Shown piece after piece: positions 38,861 through 47,037 of a DNA stretch of 64,000 bases. Every line of letters starts with the position of its first letter. Position 1 is the first letter of the stretch. Origin of the DNA: DASRWT01 sp963748485. GTDB lineage: Bacteria; Methylomirabilota; Methylomirabilia; Rokubacteriales; CSP1-6. Below the pieces are notes generated by a model, which worked only from the letters and a program-made list of their open reading frames with translations, had not been told where the DNA came from and ran no database searches. The stretch is taken from assembly GCA_963748485.1 (NCBI GenBank), contig CAVVJF010000019.1, positions 835,092-899,091 of the forward strand, given 5' to 3'. Made by a program: the position numbers and the translations under genes.

Positions 38861-39691
38861 ATGCTCGAGATCAAGCGGCTCGCCCCGCAGGTCGGCGCCG
38901 AGATCCTCGGCGTGGACGTGAAGACGCTCGACGACGCGGGCTTCGCCCGTATCTATCGAGCCTGGCTCGACGCCAACGTGGTAATGGTGCCCAGCCAGTC
39001 GCTGGAGATCCCGGACTTCCTCCGCTACAGCCGCCGATTCGGCGTGGTGGTGCCGCATCCGTCCAAGATGACGCGGCACCCGGAGTATCCCGAGATCACG
39101 ATGCTGGGCGTCGGGAAGTTCGGCCCCGACGGCGCCCTCGACATGGCCATCTACCGCCGCGGCGCCGAGGGCTGGCACACCGACGGCGCCTACGACGCCG
39201 AGCCCTTCAAGGCCACCCAGCTCTACTCCCTCGCGGTGCCGAGCACGGGCGGCGACACCTTCTTCGCCAGCATGTACGCGGCCTACGACGCCCTGCCGCT
39301 GCCCCTCAAGAATCGGCTCGTGGGGAAAAAGGGCGCGTTCACCTACGGCGGGCGGAAGAAGGCCACCGCGCTGCTCAACGACGAGGACAAGAACCAGCCG
39401 CCGGCCTATCACGACATCCTGCGGCGCCACCCCGAAAGCGGCCGCACCGCCCTCTACTTCGATCCGGGCAAGATCCTGCGCATCGAGGGGCTCGACTCGG
39501 CGGAGAGCGACGATCTCATCGCGGAGCTGACGGAACGGATGATCCGGCCCGAGGGTGAATATCGCCATCGCTGGCGCGTGGGCGACATCGTCATCTGGGA
39601 CAACCGCTGCACCTATCACCGGGCCGCCGGGGACTATCCCCCAGAGGAGGACCGGATCCACTGGCGCGTCTCGATCAAGGAGCGGACATGA
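38861..39691 (+). CDS. TauD/TfdA family Fe(II)/2-oxoglutarate dioxygenase
   Basis: 276 residues. The iron ligands His106 and Asp108 are in GWHTDGAYDAEPFKATQLY; TGGDTFFASMYAAYDALP is the usual following segment, and the distal His and 2-oxoglutarate Arg are in DIVIWDNRCTYHRAAGDYP and RIHWRVSIKER. It hydroxylates an organic acid, sulfonate or ether-linked substrate. AGGAGG lies before the ATG. Its stop overlaps the next start (ATGA). Confidence 0.92.
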   Translation: MLEIKRLAPQVGAEILGVDVKTLDDAGFARIYRAWLDANVVMVPSQSLEIPDFLRYSRRFGVVVPHPSKMTRHPEYPEITMLGVGKFGPDGALDMAIYRRGAEGWHTDGAYDAEPFKATQLYSLAVPSTGGDTFFASMYAAYDALPLPLKNRLVGKKGAFTYGGRKKATALLNDEDKNQPPAYHDILRRHPESGRTALYFDPGKILRIEGLDSAESDDLIAELTERMIRPEGEYRHRWRVGDIVIWDNRCTYHRAAGDYPPEEDRIHWRVSIKERT

Positions 39692-40404
39692 CCATCGTCG
39701 CCCGCATGCTGACGCAGGAAGCCGACGGCATCCCCGGCTACATGGCGCATCCCGATGCCTCCGCGGGACGGCCCGGCGTCTTGATGGTCCACCATGCCCA
39801 CGGCGTCACCGCCGACTACAAGATCGACGCGTACCGCCTCGCCCAGCTCGGCTTCAACGTGCTGGCGCCGGACCTCTTCAACATGTTCGGCATCGGGGGC
39901 ACCGACCACATCGGCATGGGCGCGGATCTGCAGGCCAAGCACGGCGACGAGGAGTTCCTGGGCAAGATGGACGAAGCCTGGCAGTTCCTGACGAGCCGCA
40001 TGCGCTCCGACGCCTCGCGCACCGCTTGCATCGGCCACTGCATGGGCGGGCGGCTCCTCATCCCCTTCGCCGCCGATCATCCGCAGGTAAAGGCGATCGT
40101 TCTGTACTACCCGTCCGTGCGCGACGAGCCCGAGACCTCGCACCGGCCCCGGCATGCCTTCAAGCTGGCGCCCACGCTCCAGTGCGCGACGCTCGTGTTC
40201 GCGGGCGGGCTCGACTACATCGCGACGCCGGCCATCCAGGCGCCCTTATGGGAGTCCTTCCGCGGCAACGGCCAGCCGGTGGAGTGGCACTACTTCTCCG
40301 ACGCCAATCACGGCTTCCGGCATCCGGACAATGCCGGCTTCCAGCCGCACTACGCTGACCTGGCGTGGCCGCTGGTGACGGATTTCCTGCAGCGGCGGGT
40401 CTGA
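39688..40404 (+). CDS. Dienelactone hydrolase family protein
   Basis: 238 residues, alpha/beta hydrolase. The nucleophile elbow IGHCMGG places Cys118 as nucleophile, the dienelactone hydrolase type rather than the Ser of esterases. VLMVHHAHGVTADYKIDAYRLAQLGFNVLAPDLF is the conserved N-terminal part, and HYFSDANHGFRHPD supplies the catalytic His. It would open a lactone made by the upstream enzymes. Last gene of the TPP-TauD-DLH operon. Confidence 0.9.
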   Translation: MTIVARMLTQEADGIPGYMAHPDASAGRPGVLMVHHAHGVTADYKIDAYRLAQLGFNVLAPDLFNMFGIGGTDHIGMGADLQAKHGDEEFLGKMDEAWQFLTSRMRSDASRTACIGHCMGGRLLIPFAADHPQVKAIVLYYPSVRDEPETSHRPRHAFKLAPTLQCATLVFAGGLDYIATPAIQAPLWESFRGNGQPVEWHYFSDANHGFRHPDNAGFQPHYADLAWPLVTDFLQRRV

Positions 40405-40407
40405 CCT

Positions 40408-40915
40408 TCAGAGTAGGAGCACCTGCGCTGCGCTAGCCGCGCTCGAGACCAGCCCGGCGGCCGCCAGAGCTTCAACGATCTGCATCGGCCCGGTGCTGAC
40501 ACTGATGGTGGCATAGTTCGCCGGTGACCCGCTGAACGCAGTCCAAAGCTCGCGGGCGCGCGGCCAGGGGGTCTCCACGCTCCAGTCGTCCTCGCGAGAG
40601 CCGAAGCCGAGTGTTCCGTGAAGGTAACCCGTATGCGCCACGACCAAGGGTGTCCCGGGCGGCAGCATCACCTTGATGACCGCGAAGACGTAGTAGTGGT
40701 TAGAGAGGGCGGATCGTGACTTCGCACCATCCCGAGACGGAGGAGGGATCAATTTGCCACCAAAACGTCCTATGAGCAGCGATGAGACCCGCGCCCACGA
40801 TCAACCGGTTCACGGAGATTGTTGATTCCCACTCGAAACGGGTCGCCTCGTCGCGAACGCTTGTCGGCGATCCGGGGAAGTCTCGGAGTCGGGTTCGAAG
40901 ACTGTAGTCCGCCAC
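40408..40915 (-). pseudogene. Unknown gene of the island, frameshifted
   Basis: Two frames join near 40700-40720. GTG 40915 encodes VADYSLRTRLRDFPGSPTS through CEVTIRPL, and the next frame continues SNHYYVFAVIKVMLPPGTPLVVAHTG to a stop at 40408. The combined product would be about 168 residues with a beta-rich look and no known domain. It starts 13 bases after the stop of 40929-41807, so it belongs to the same minus-strand unit. A sequencing indel in CTCTCTAACC is possible. Confidence 0.45.
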
Positions 40916-40928
40916 CGCAAGACTCGCT

Positions 40929-41807
40929 TCAGCGTAGGACGATGAGAATCGGGATCACTCCTTGTCCCTCTTTGAGGGGGCGCAAGGCCTTACCAATGGT
41001 CGCGCCGAACGCCCGCAACGGATCGTCCGCCTTCATGGCGTGGCCTGGAGTCGGAGAGGTTGTCAAGAGGTCACCGGCCGCAATGGGGCCGTGCTGGGCG
41101 TCAGCCTTACAGTAGACCTTCCCTAGAAGCGCAATCGGCTGTCGCGTTCGGTCGGTATCCTGCCGGTCAAGAATGATGCCCGGCTTATAGTCGCCCGCGC
41201 CGGAAATCACGCCGGCGACATGTTTATCATAGGCCAGATCGCTTGGGTGCAGCGCACCATCCTCGCCCAGGACCATCACTGTACCGGGTTCGATCGCTTC
41301 CGCTGAGGAAATATCAAATTCCTCGGCGCAATCGGCACTGGAAAGGATCACGTCCCCCTCTTTCCCAAGCGTGATGCTGCCTTTCCCAAGCGTGATGCTG
41401 CCGGTGGGCAGATCAATGTTCCCGCTTACGCCCAAGTCCCGGATGATCCAAACGTTCCCATCGAAGAATCCAGCGTGGCCTTTGGTTCCTGCCTTCTGCG
41501 CGAAGACGGCCGCACCGGTGCCCTCCTTGTTGTTGCTGAAGGCGGCGATGGCCGCCACCTGCAGCGCGTCGGTCTGGGCGTGGATCGCGACGTCTGTTTC
41601 ACTAGCGGCCCAGACACCTATGCCGGCCTTGCTGGTACCCATTACGCCGTGCCCTGTGCCGCAGTGAAGGCCGTCTACTGCACTTTTCGACGGATCATTG
41701 CTACGCCCGGTCAGGGGAGGGGCACTCGAAAGGCCTACGCGGCTGCAAGGATCGAGGTCAGCTAGCGCGGTATTGCCTGGCTTGTCGAGGATCTCACCGA
41801 GTCCCAT
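40929..41807 (-). CDS. Protein with autoproteolytic-type (peptidase G2/intramolecular chaperone-like) C-terminus
   Basis: 292 residues, ATG 41807 after AGAGGAG. The C-terminal half (SSADCAEEFDISSAEAIEPG to GQGVIPILIVLR) has the conserved pattern GTVMVLGEDGALHPSD, VAGVISGAGDYKPG, LLGKVYCKADAQHGPIAAGDLLTTSPTPGHAM. This resembles the domain that follows repetitive beta-structure in phage tail-spike-like and surface proteins. The N-terminal part has short repetitive beta strands (VFAQKAGTKGHAGFFDGN). A 21-bp tandem duplication gives GSITLGKGSITLGK. No signal peptide. Confidence 0.65.
   Translation of the reverse strand: MGLGEILDKPGNTALADLDPCSRVGLSSAPPLTGRSNDPSKSAVDGLHCGTGHGVMGTSKAGIGVWAASETDVAIHAQTDALQVAAIAAFSNNKEGTGAAVFAQKAGTKGHAGFFDGNVWIIRDLGVSGNIDLPTGSITLGKGSITLGKEGDVILSSADCAEEFDISSAEAIEPGTVMVLGEDGALHPSDLAYDKHVAGVISGAGDYKPGIILDRQDTDRTRQPIALLGKVYCKADAQHGPIAAGDLLTTSPTPGHAMKADDPLRAFGATIGKALRPLKEGQGVIPILIVLR
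41361..41402. repeat. Perfect 21-bp tandem duplication
   Basis: The unit TTTCCCAAGCGTGATGCTGCC is present twice in direct tandem (41361-41381, 41382-41402) inside the gene above, and encodes a duplicated seven-residue GSITLGK unit. Confidence 0.95.
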
Positions 41808-41826
41808 TTAGAGTCTCCTCTTGCTG

Positions 41827-42525
41827 TCATTCAAACAAAAGTGAGGTGTTGAACGAGAGGGTGCCATCGTTGCCAATAGCTGAAAGATTAGTCTCGAATT
41901 GTGGCCCCCAGCCTTGCCGGTCAAGAGTGTCCGTCAGATGCATGATCCTGGAGGGGTGGGGGTCACCGTTGAACTTTTTTATCCAGGCCGGAAGATGATG
42001 AGTCGGCACATTCATCGCTAGATCAGCGCTGCTGTAAAGCCTGAAGGTGACACCTCGCGAAACGGCGTCGGTATAGTTCTCGCTAAGCCACGTAGAGAAC
42101 CCTTCCACAGTAAGAGTACCCACGCGTGAGCGAGAAGTGTACGGACTGTCTTCGTGGTAGTTAAGAGCACCAGGTCGAAAGGACCAATGGCCCACATCGT
42201 CGTTCGTGCAGAAGCCCATGATGAAGAACAGGGTGGGTGCGTCCGAGGCCGTTTCGAGACGCGCGCCCAATTGAAACCGTCCGCTGCTGCCAAAGACGGC
42301 GAGCGCATGCGTGCAGGTTACTAGACCGTCTGTTAGAGGAAGGACCGGTGGCACGAAACTCACCAGCGAAGCGTCCATAAGCGCTCGCAAGCTTGAGTGG
42401 TGTGTTTGTGCGGCAAACGAACGGGTGGTCATTCCGCTGGGATCAGCACCGAGTGCGAGGAGGTCGCGGCGCTTGAGTTGGTAAAAGCGCTTCAAACGCG
42501 CGGGGGCTCGTTTGATCGGATCCAT
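41827..42525 (-). CDS. Unknown island protein
   Basis: 232 residues from ATG 42525, which has GAGGTGG three bases upstream (a TTG at 42543 would add six). The start is very basic (MDPIKRAPARLKRFYQLKRRDLL) and contains no signal. The rest looks globular and beta-rich with aromatic patches (GHWSFRPGALNYHEDSPYTS, FSTWLSENYTDAVSRGVTFRLYSS). I recognise no domain. It is divergent from the protease gene and upstream of 40929-41807, the likely first gene of the minus-strand unit. Confidence 0.6.
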   Translation of the reverse strand: MDPIKRAPARLKRFYQLKRRDLLALGADPSGMTTRSFAAQTHHSSLRALMDASLVSFVPPVLPLTDGLVTCTHALAVFGSSGRFQLGARLETASDAPTLFFIMGFCTNDDVGHWSFRPGALNYHEDSPYTSRSRVGTLTVEGFSTWLSENYTDAVSRGVTFRLYSSADLAMNVPTHHLPAWIKKFNGDPHPSRIMHLTDTLDRQGWGPQFETNLSAIGNDGTLSFNTSLLFE

Positions 42526-42652
42526 GCCACCTCGGTCTTGCAAGGAGGATGAGCGGCCGAGTTAGCTGCATGCTAGGCGAGACACGTCTCCGCCGTCAAC
42601 GGCCAGGGATGTTATCTTTCCTGGTGTTGACGAAAGGTTTGGGAGGCTCGCC

Positions 42653-43789
42653 ATGTCGAAGGACGAATCTGCTCATCGGAATAAGGGACCACTTACCCCC
42701 GACGAGCTAGCGCTCAGAGAGCCCGCCCCAGCGAAGTCCCCGATGCCAGCGGAGATCGCGCGCTTCCTGGAGACGCCGCGTATTTATGTCTCGTCGAGCG
42801 ACAATCAGTCCATCGATGCCGACCGCGGGCTGCTTTCGCGCGTATTCGACGAGCAGACCTGGGAGCTGAGCGCCGCGTTCGGCAGCTTCGTTGGCCGGCC
42901 GGGTCGCAGCGGCGACGGCCTCGACCTCGTGACTCTAGCTCAGACGTCGAGCGACGAACTGGAGACGAGCGCCTTTCGCCCCGACTGGGCGGAGATGAGC
43001 CTTCAGCCTCGCCTCACGGCCGTGCCCGCTACGAAAATGCGGCGGTTATCTGGGGCGCGTGTGCGGCCCCTGGCGGTCTACGACAGCGAGAATCGTACGG
43101 TGTTTCGCCCGTCGAGTTTTCCCCACTGGTGCGTCGGCCGGGTGATGAGTTGGGACGACCCGATGCAGGAGACATACAGCCGCCCCGGCACGGGTGTGCT
43201 GGTTGGGCCGCGAGTTGTCCTCACTGCCGCCCACTGCCTGCCGACCACCTCGGCGTCGGGTCAATGGAAGGTGCTCTTCGAGCCCGGCTCCTACGACGGC
43301 AAGTCGATCGCCGGGCGCGGCGCTTCATCCTGGGTCTCCGACTACCGTCACTTCGGTGTCCGCACCGTCTCAGCCTTCGACATGGCGGTGATGCGCCTCT
43401 ACGACCCGCTGGGGGAAGCCCTTGGCTGGCTCGGCTCCCGCGTCTATGACGACGCCCTGGAAGACGAGGCGATGTGGAGTCTCATCGGCTATCCCCTCGA
43501 GATCTCAAACGGCCTCCGTCCTACCATCCAGAGCGGGATCGCGGTCATCGACGATGATTCTGACGGCGACGCCCTGGAGATCGAGCATCGAGCAGATACG
43601 ACCGCCGGCAACTCGGGTGGCCCGCTTTTCTCGATCTGGCCCGACAATCTGCCCTACGTAATCGGCACAGAAAGTGGCGACCAGAAGGTAACGACGGTCC
43701 TCGGGATCACACTGGAGGACAATAACGTCTCCGCCGGCGGACGGGCTCTGGTCAACCTGATCCGCTGGGCCCGCAACGAGTGGCCCTGA
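42653..43789 (+). CDS. Trypsin-like serine protease (S1 fold)
   Basis: 378 residues. The catalytic triad is complete: His194 in LTAAHCLP, Asp243 in AFDMAVMRLYD, Ser321 in TAGNSGGPLFS. About 130 residues of unfamiliar, probably propeptide or targeting sequence precede the protease domain; no signal peptide is visible, so export, if any, is by an unusual route. GGGAGG precedes the ATG. It is 25 bases upstream of the repeat protein gene and likely co-transcribed with it, suggesting the repeat protein as substrate or partner. Confidence 0.87.
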   Translation: MSKDESAHRNKGPLTPDELALREPAPAKSPMPAEIARFLETPRIYVSSSDNQSIDADRGLLSRVFDEQTWELSAAFGSFVGRPGRSGDGLDLVTLAQTSSDELETSAFRPDWAEMSLQPRLTAVPATKMRRLSGARVRPLAVYDSENRTVFRPSSFPHWCVGRVMSWDDPMQETYSRPGTGVLVGPRVVLTAAHCLPTTSASGQWKVLFEPGSYDGKSIAGRGASSWVSDYRHFGVRTVSAFDMAVMRLYDPLGEALGWLGSRVYDDALEDEAMWSLIGYPLEISNGLRPTIQSGIAVIDDDSDGDALEIEHRADTTAGNSGGPLFSIWPDNLPYVIGTESGDQKVTTVLGITLEDNNVSAGGRALVNLIRWARNEWP

Positions 43790-43814
43790 CCCCCTTTGCG
43801 TCGAGGAGGTATCG

Positions 43815-45746
43815 ATGGGTGAACTGGATTGGCGAGAGAGGCCAATGATGTCGCCCCTGGGCGGCTTTCTGATCCAGAACCGAGCAGGTGACACTGGCAA
43901 CTATGAAGTTGTGATTGCATGGCCCGACGGCGGGCTCGCGCATTTCTGGCGAGAAAATGACAACGCTGCATTTCCCTGGCATGGCCCGGCAATCTTTGGC
44001 AGTGGTGAATATATCGGCGCCACTGTAGTCGAATCTGATTTTCGCTTCGTCGCCGACAACCGGCTGGGAAACCTGGAAGTCCTCGCAACACGCCCCAACG
44101 GAACCGTAGAGAGTTATTGGCGCGAGAACGGTGGGCAGTTTCTGTGGAAAGGGCCGTTCAATGTCTTCGACGGTGCCGGCGGTGCTCCAAGCATGGCATA
44201 CACGGGCGCGTATTTCCGAGGATCTGGATCCGATCAGCACGGGGGAAGTAGTTTCTATGTTGTTGTGCCTAACCAGTTCGCCGGCTTTGCATATTGGCAG
44301 CGCCGCAATGGTGAGAACGGTGTCATCGAGCGGCTGAACCTCGGCGGAACCGGTTCCATTAAGCTCGCAGGCATCGCGCTGACGCTGACCACGATTGGGG
44401 CAGCCAGCCCGTCCGCTGGCTACAAGTACACTGGCCCCGGGGGCCAACAGATCGTGGTGGGAGTGTCGGACTCGGGTTCGCTGCGTGTGTACGTCAACGG
44501 CGCCACCGGTGGTCTTCTTGGTTGGATGGATCGAACGGTGTTTGGTCGCGACATCTTCCCTGAATTGGACGGCGAGTTCTTTGGACGGCCGTGTGTGATT
44601 CAAGGTGACTTCGGATACGATGAGATAAGCGATTTACCTTTCTCCGGTGATGGCCACCTCGGAAACTTGGAGCTCATGGTTCCCAGCAAGCGTGGTGGCT
44701 TGCTCCACTTCTGGAGAGATTGTGGTGTGCCTCGCGTTGCCAAACCAATTCACGAGGGATGGAGTGGGCCTGCGCGTATCCCGGGCCCTCTGTATGACGA
44801 AGTGTCTATCATTCAGAGCAACTTCTCTAGCGGTGAGCATGGCAACCTGGAGATGATCGCGCGCCGTCGACAACAGCGCGGATTCGATTTCTTCTTCCGA
44901 GACGAAGGGTTCACGTGGCATGGGCCGCAGCGAATAGGAGCTCCACTGGTCGATGCGACTTGGCATCATGGACTGCCGAGTGCCGGGCAGGTCCCAGTGG
45001 CCGCGGGTACGACCCCGACGAGCTGGTCCACGACACCGGGGAACATCCAGCACATCGCCTATGTGGGAACGGACCAGCTAGTTCACGAGTGTTTCTTTCG
45101 GATCGGTGGCACCGCAGGGTGGGAGCACAATGTGCCGAGTGCAAGTCAGGTCCCAGTGGCCGCAGGTACGAGCCCGACGAGCTGGTATACGACGCCGGAA
45201 AACATCCAGCACATCGCCTATGTCGGCACCGACCAGCAGATTCACGAATGCTTCTACTTCATCGGTGGGGAGAACATCTGGCTTCACAATGTGCCGAGCG
45301 CGGGGAACGCACTCGTCGCCCCCGGCACGAGCCCGACGAGCTGGTGCACGACACCGGAGAACATCCAGCACATCGCCTATGTGGGAACGGACCAGCTAGT
45401 TCACGAGTGTTTCTTTCGGATCGGCGGCACCGGAGGCTGGGAGCACAATGTGCCGAGTGCGGGTCAGGTTCCAGTGGCCGCAGGTACGAGCCCAACGAGC
45501 TGGTACACCACGCCGGAGAACATCCAGCACATCGCCTATGTGGGAACGGACCAGCTAGTTCACGAGTGTTTCTACCGGATCGGTGGCACCGCAGGCTGGG
45601 AGCACAATGTGCCGAGCGCCGGCCAGGTCCCAGTGGCTGCGGGTACGAGCCCAACGAGCTGGTACACCACGCCGGAGAACATCCAGCATGTCGCCTATGT
45701 CGGCACCGACCAGCAGATTCACGAATGCTTCTTTTTCGTCCCATAG
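43815..45746 (+). CDS. Large two-part repeat protein, lectin/beta-propeller-like
   Basis: 643 residues, ATG after GAGGAGG. Residues 1-380 hold irregular repeats with the motif GN(L/Y)E...HFWR.....W.GP (for example NYEVVIAWPDGGLAHFWREN, NLEVLATRPNGTVESYWREN), the pattern of a propeller-like fold. Residues 385-643 are five near-identical 53-residue repeats of the form HNVPSAGQVPVAAGTSPTSW then IQHIAYVGTDQ-x-x-HECF, reminiscent of sugar-binding tectonin/fucolectin-type blades. No signal peptide or membrane segment. A binding or adhesion role is inferred. Co-transcribed with the protease. Confidence 0.75.
   Translation: MGELDWRERPMMSPLGGFLIQNRAGDTGNYEVVIAWPDGGLAHFWRENDNAAFPWHGPAIFGSGEYIGATVVESDFRFVADNRLGNLEVLATRPNGTVESYWRENGGQFLWKGPFNVFDGAGGAPSMAYTGAYFRGSGSDQHGGSSFYVVVPNQFAGFAYWQRRNGENGVIERLNLGGTGSIKLAGIALTLTTIGAASPSAGYKYTGPGGQQIVVGVSDSGSLRVYVNGATGGLLGWMDRTVFGRDIFPELDGEFFGRPCVIQGDFGYDEISDLPFSGDGHLGNLELMVPSKRGGLLHFWRDCGVPRVAKPIHEGWSGPARIPGPLYDEVSIIQSNFSSGEHGNLEMIARRRQQRGFDFFFRDEGFTWHGPQRIGAPLVDATWHHGLPSAGQVPVAAGTTPTSWSTTPGNIQHIAYVGTDQLVHECFFRIGGTAGWEHNVPSASQVPVAAGTSPTSWYTTPENIQHIAYVGTDQQIHECFYFIGGENIWLHNVPSAGNALVAPGTSPTSWCTTPENIQHIAYVGTDQLVHECFFRIGGTGGWEHNVPSAGQVPVAAGTSPTSWYTTPENIQHIAYVGTDQLVHECFYRIGGTAGWEHNVPSAGQVPVAAGTSPTSWYTTPENIQHVAYVGTDQQIHECFFFVP
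44967..45746 (+). repeat. Five 159-bp tandem repeats within the repeat protein gene
   Basis: Units start at 44967, 45126, 45285, 45444 and 45603, an exact 159-base period; the last unit is shortened by the stop codon. Long stretches are identical, for example around ATCCAGCACATCGCCTATGT. The homogeneity implies recent expansion or gene conversion, and such repeats can collapse in short-read assemblies. Confidence 0.95.
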
Positions 45747-45774
45747 GCCGGAAAGAAAGCCCCACTCGTGAGAG

Positions 45775-47022
45775 CTACGGCGCCTTGTGCAGAGTGCCGT
45801 CCTTCATGATCGCGAGCAGGGCGTCCTTATCCTGGAGCCGTTTGACATCGGTGAGCGGGTCGCCGTCCACGAGGAGCAGGTCGGCGAGGTAGCCGGGCTT
45901 GACCTGCCCGAGCTCGTGCCCGCGCCCCATGATCTCGCCGCCCATCCGGGTCGCCGCCACCAGCGTCTCCATCGGGGTGAAGCCCAGAAAGTCCACGAAG
46001 AGGAGCAGGTCGCGCGCGTAGGTCCCGTGCGGGTTCCAGGCGAAGCCGTAGTCGCCGCCGGGCAGCACGCGGATGCCGCGCTTGCGCATCTTGCCGATGG
46101 TCTCCACGGCCACGTCCAGCTCGTGGGTGAGGCCCTGGGCGCACGCCATCTCCGGCGTGATCCCCCACTCGCTTGCCGCGTGGCAGGTCTGGTAGGTGAG
46201 CCCAAGCGCCGGGCCGATGAACACCTGATCGCGGCGCGCCTCGAGGAGATCCAGCGCCTCCTCGTCGGCGAAGGTGGCGTGGTAAATGATGTCGATCCCG
46301 TGGCGCACGCACAGCTTCACGGACTCGGCGCTGCGGGCATGCGCGCACATCCGCACCCCGGCCGCGCGCGCGACCTCCATGGCCGCCGCCACCTCGGCGT
46401 CGGTCATGACGGATCGCTCGAAGCGGCTGTTCCGGGGCCCGGTGTCGCCCGACACGTTCAGCTTGAGAAGATCCACGCCCTCGCGCACGAGGATGCGGCA
46501 GGCGCGTCGGATCTCGTCGGGCCCGTCGGCCACCCAGGCGAAGGTGGGTGTCTCGTTGTGGGGCAGGTGGAGGAGGTTCTCGTCGCCGAGGCCGCCGCTC
46601 ACGGTGATCTCGGGGCCGTTGGCGAGATAGCGCGGGCCGGGCGCGCGCCCGGCCGCGATCTCGTTCCGTGCCACCACGTCCAGGCGCGGCTTGGCCGCCG
46701 CCGCCGAGAGCACGCTCGTGTAGCCGCAGTCGAGCATGAGCTTGGCGTTCCGCAGCGTCACGAGGATGTGCTCTTCCGGCGGCAGCCGGGTGAAATCCGC
46801 GTTCCGCGCGGCGTCAGGATAGCTCACGTGGCCGTGCGGCTCGATGAGGCCCGGCATGCACGTGGCGCCGGCGCCGTCGATCACCCGCGCGTCGTCCCGG
46901 GGCAGCCCGCCGCCGCGCTGCACGGCCAGGATGCGCGGGCCGTCCACCAGCACGTCGCCCGCGAAGGGCGCGGCGCCGCTGCCGTCGAGGATGCTCGTGT
47001 TTGCGATCAGCGTCTTGGCCAT
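45775..47022 (-). CDS. Amidohydrolase family protein (imidazolonepropionase-like)
   Basis: 415 residues, amidohydrolase superfamily. The HxH metal motif is His63-Gly-His65 in PGLIEPHGHVSYPDAA. VDLLKLNVSGDTGPRNSRFERSVMTDAEV carries the lysine region, CAHARSAESVKLCVRHGIDIIYHATFAD the later His residues, and VLPGGDYGFAWNPHGTYARDL the conserved Asp. PGYLADLLLVDGDPLTD is the typical C-terminal cap. Relatives hydrolyse cyclic amides or prolyl peptides. It is the downstream partner of another amidohydrolase (15-base gap). Confidence 0.87.
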   Translation of the reverse strand: MAKTLIANTSILDGSGAAPFAGDVLVDGPRILAVQRGGGLPRDDARVIDGAGATCMPGLIEPHGHVSYPDAARNADFTRLPPEEHILVTLRNAKLMLDCGYTSVLSAAAAKPRLDVVARNEIAAGRAPGPRYLANGPEITVSGGLGDENLLHLPHNETPTFAWVADGPDEIRRACRILVREGVDLLKLNVSGDTGPRNSRFERSVMTDAEVAAAMEVARAAGVRMCAHARSAESVKLCVRHGIDIIYHATFADEEALDLLEARRDQVFIGPALGLTYQTCHAASEWGITPEMACAQGLTHELDVAVETIGKMRKRGIRVLPGGDYGFAWNPHGTYARDLLLFVDFLGFTPMETLVAATRMGGEIMGRGHELGQVKPGYLADLLLVDGDPLTDVKRLQDKDALLAIMKDGTLHKAP

Positions 47023-47037
47023 CGTGACGTCCTCCCG

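Noticed and set aside
37094..39661. 855-residue antisense frame
   Set aside because: Covers the TPP enzyme and TauD genes on the other strand; His/Arg-rich composition and no domain.
44967..45746. Tandem repeats as a CRISPR array
   Set aside because: Units are 159 bp, contiguous without spacers and translated in frame.
40408..45746. Island as a prophage
   Set aside because: No integrase, terminase, capsid or attachment site seen; only one tail-spike-like domain.
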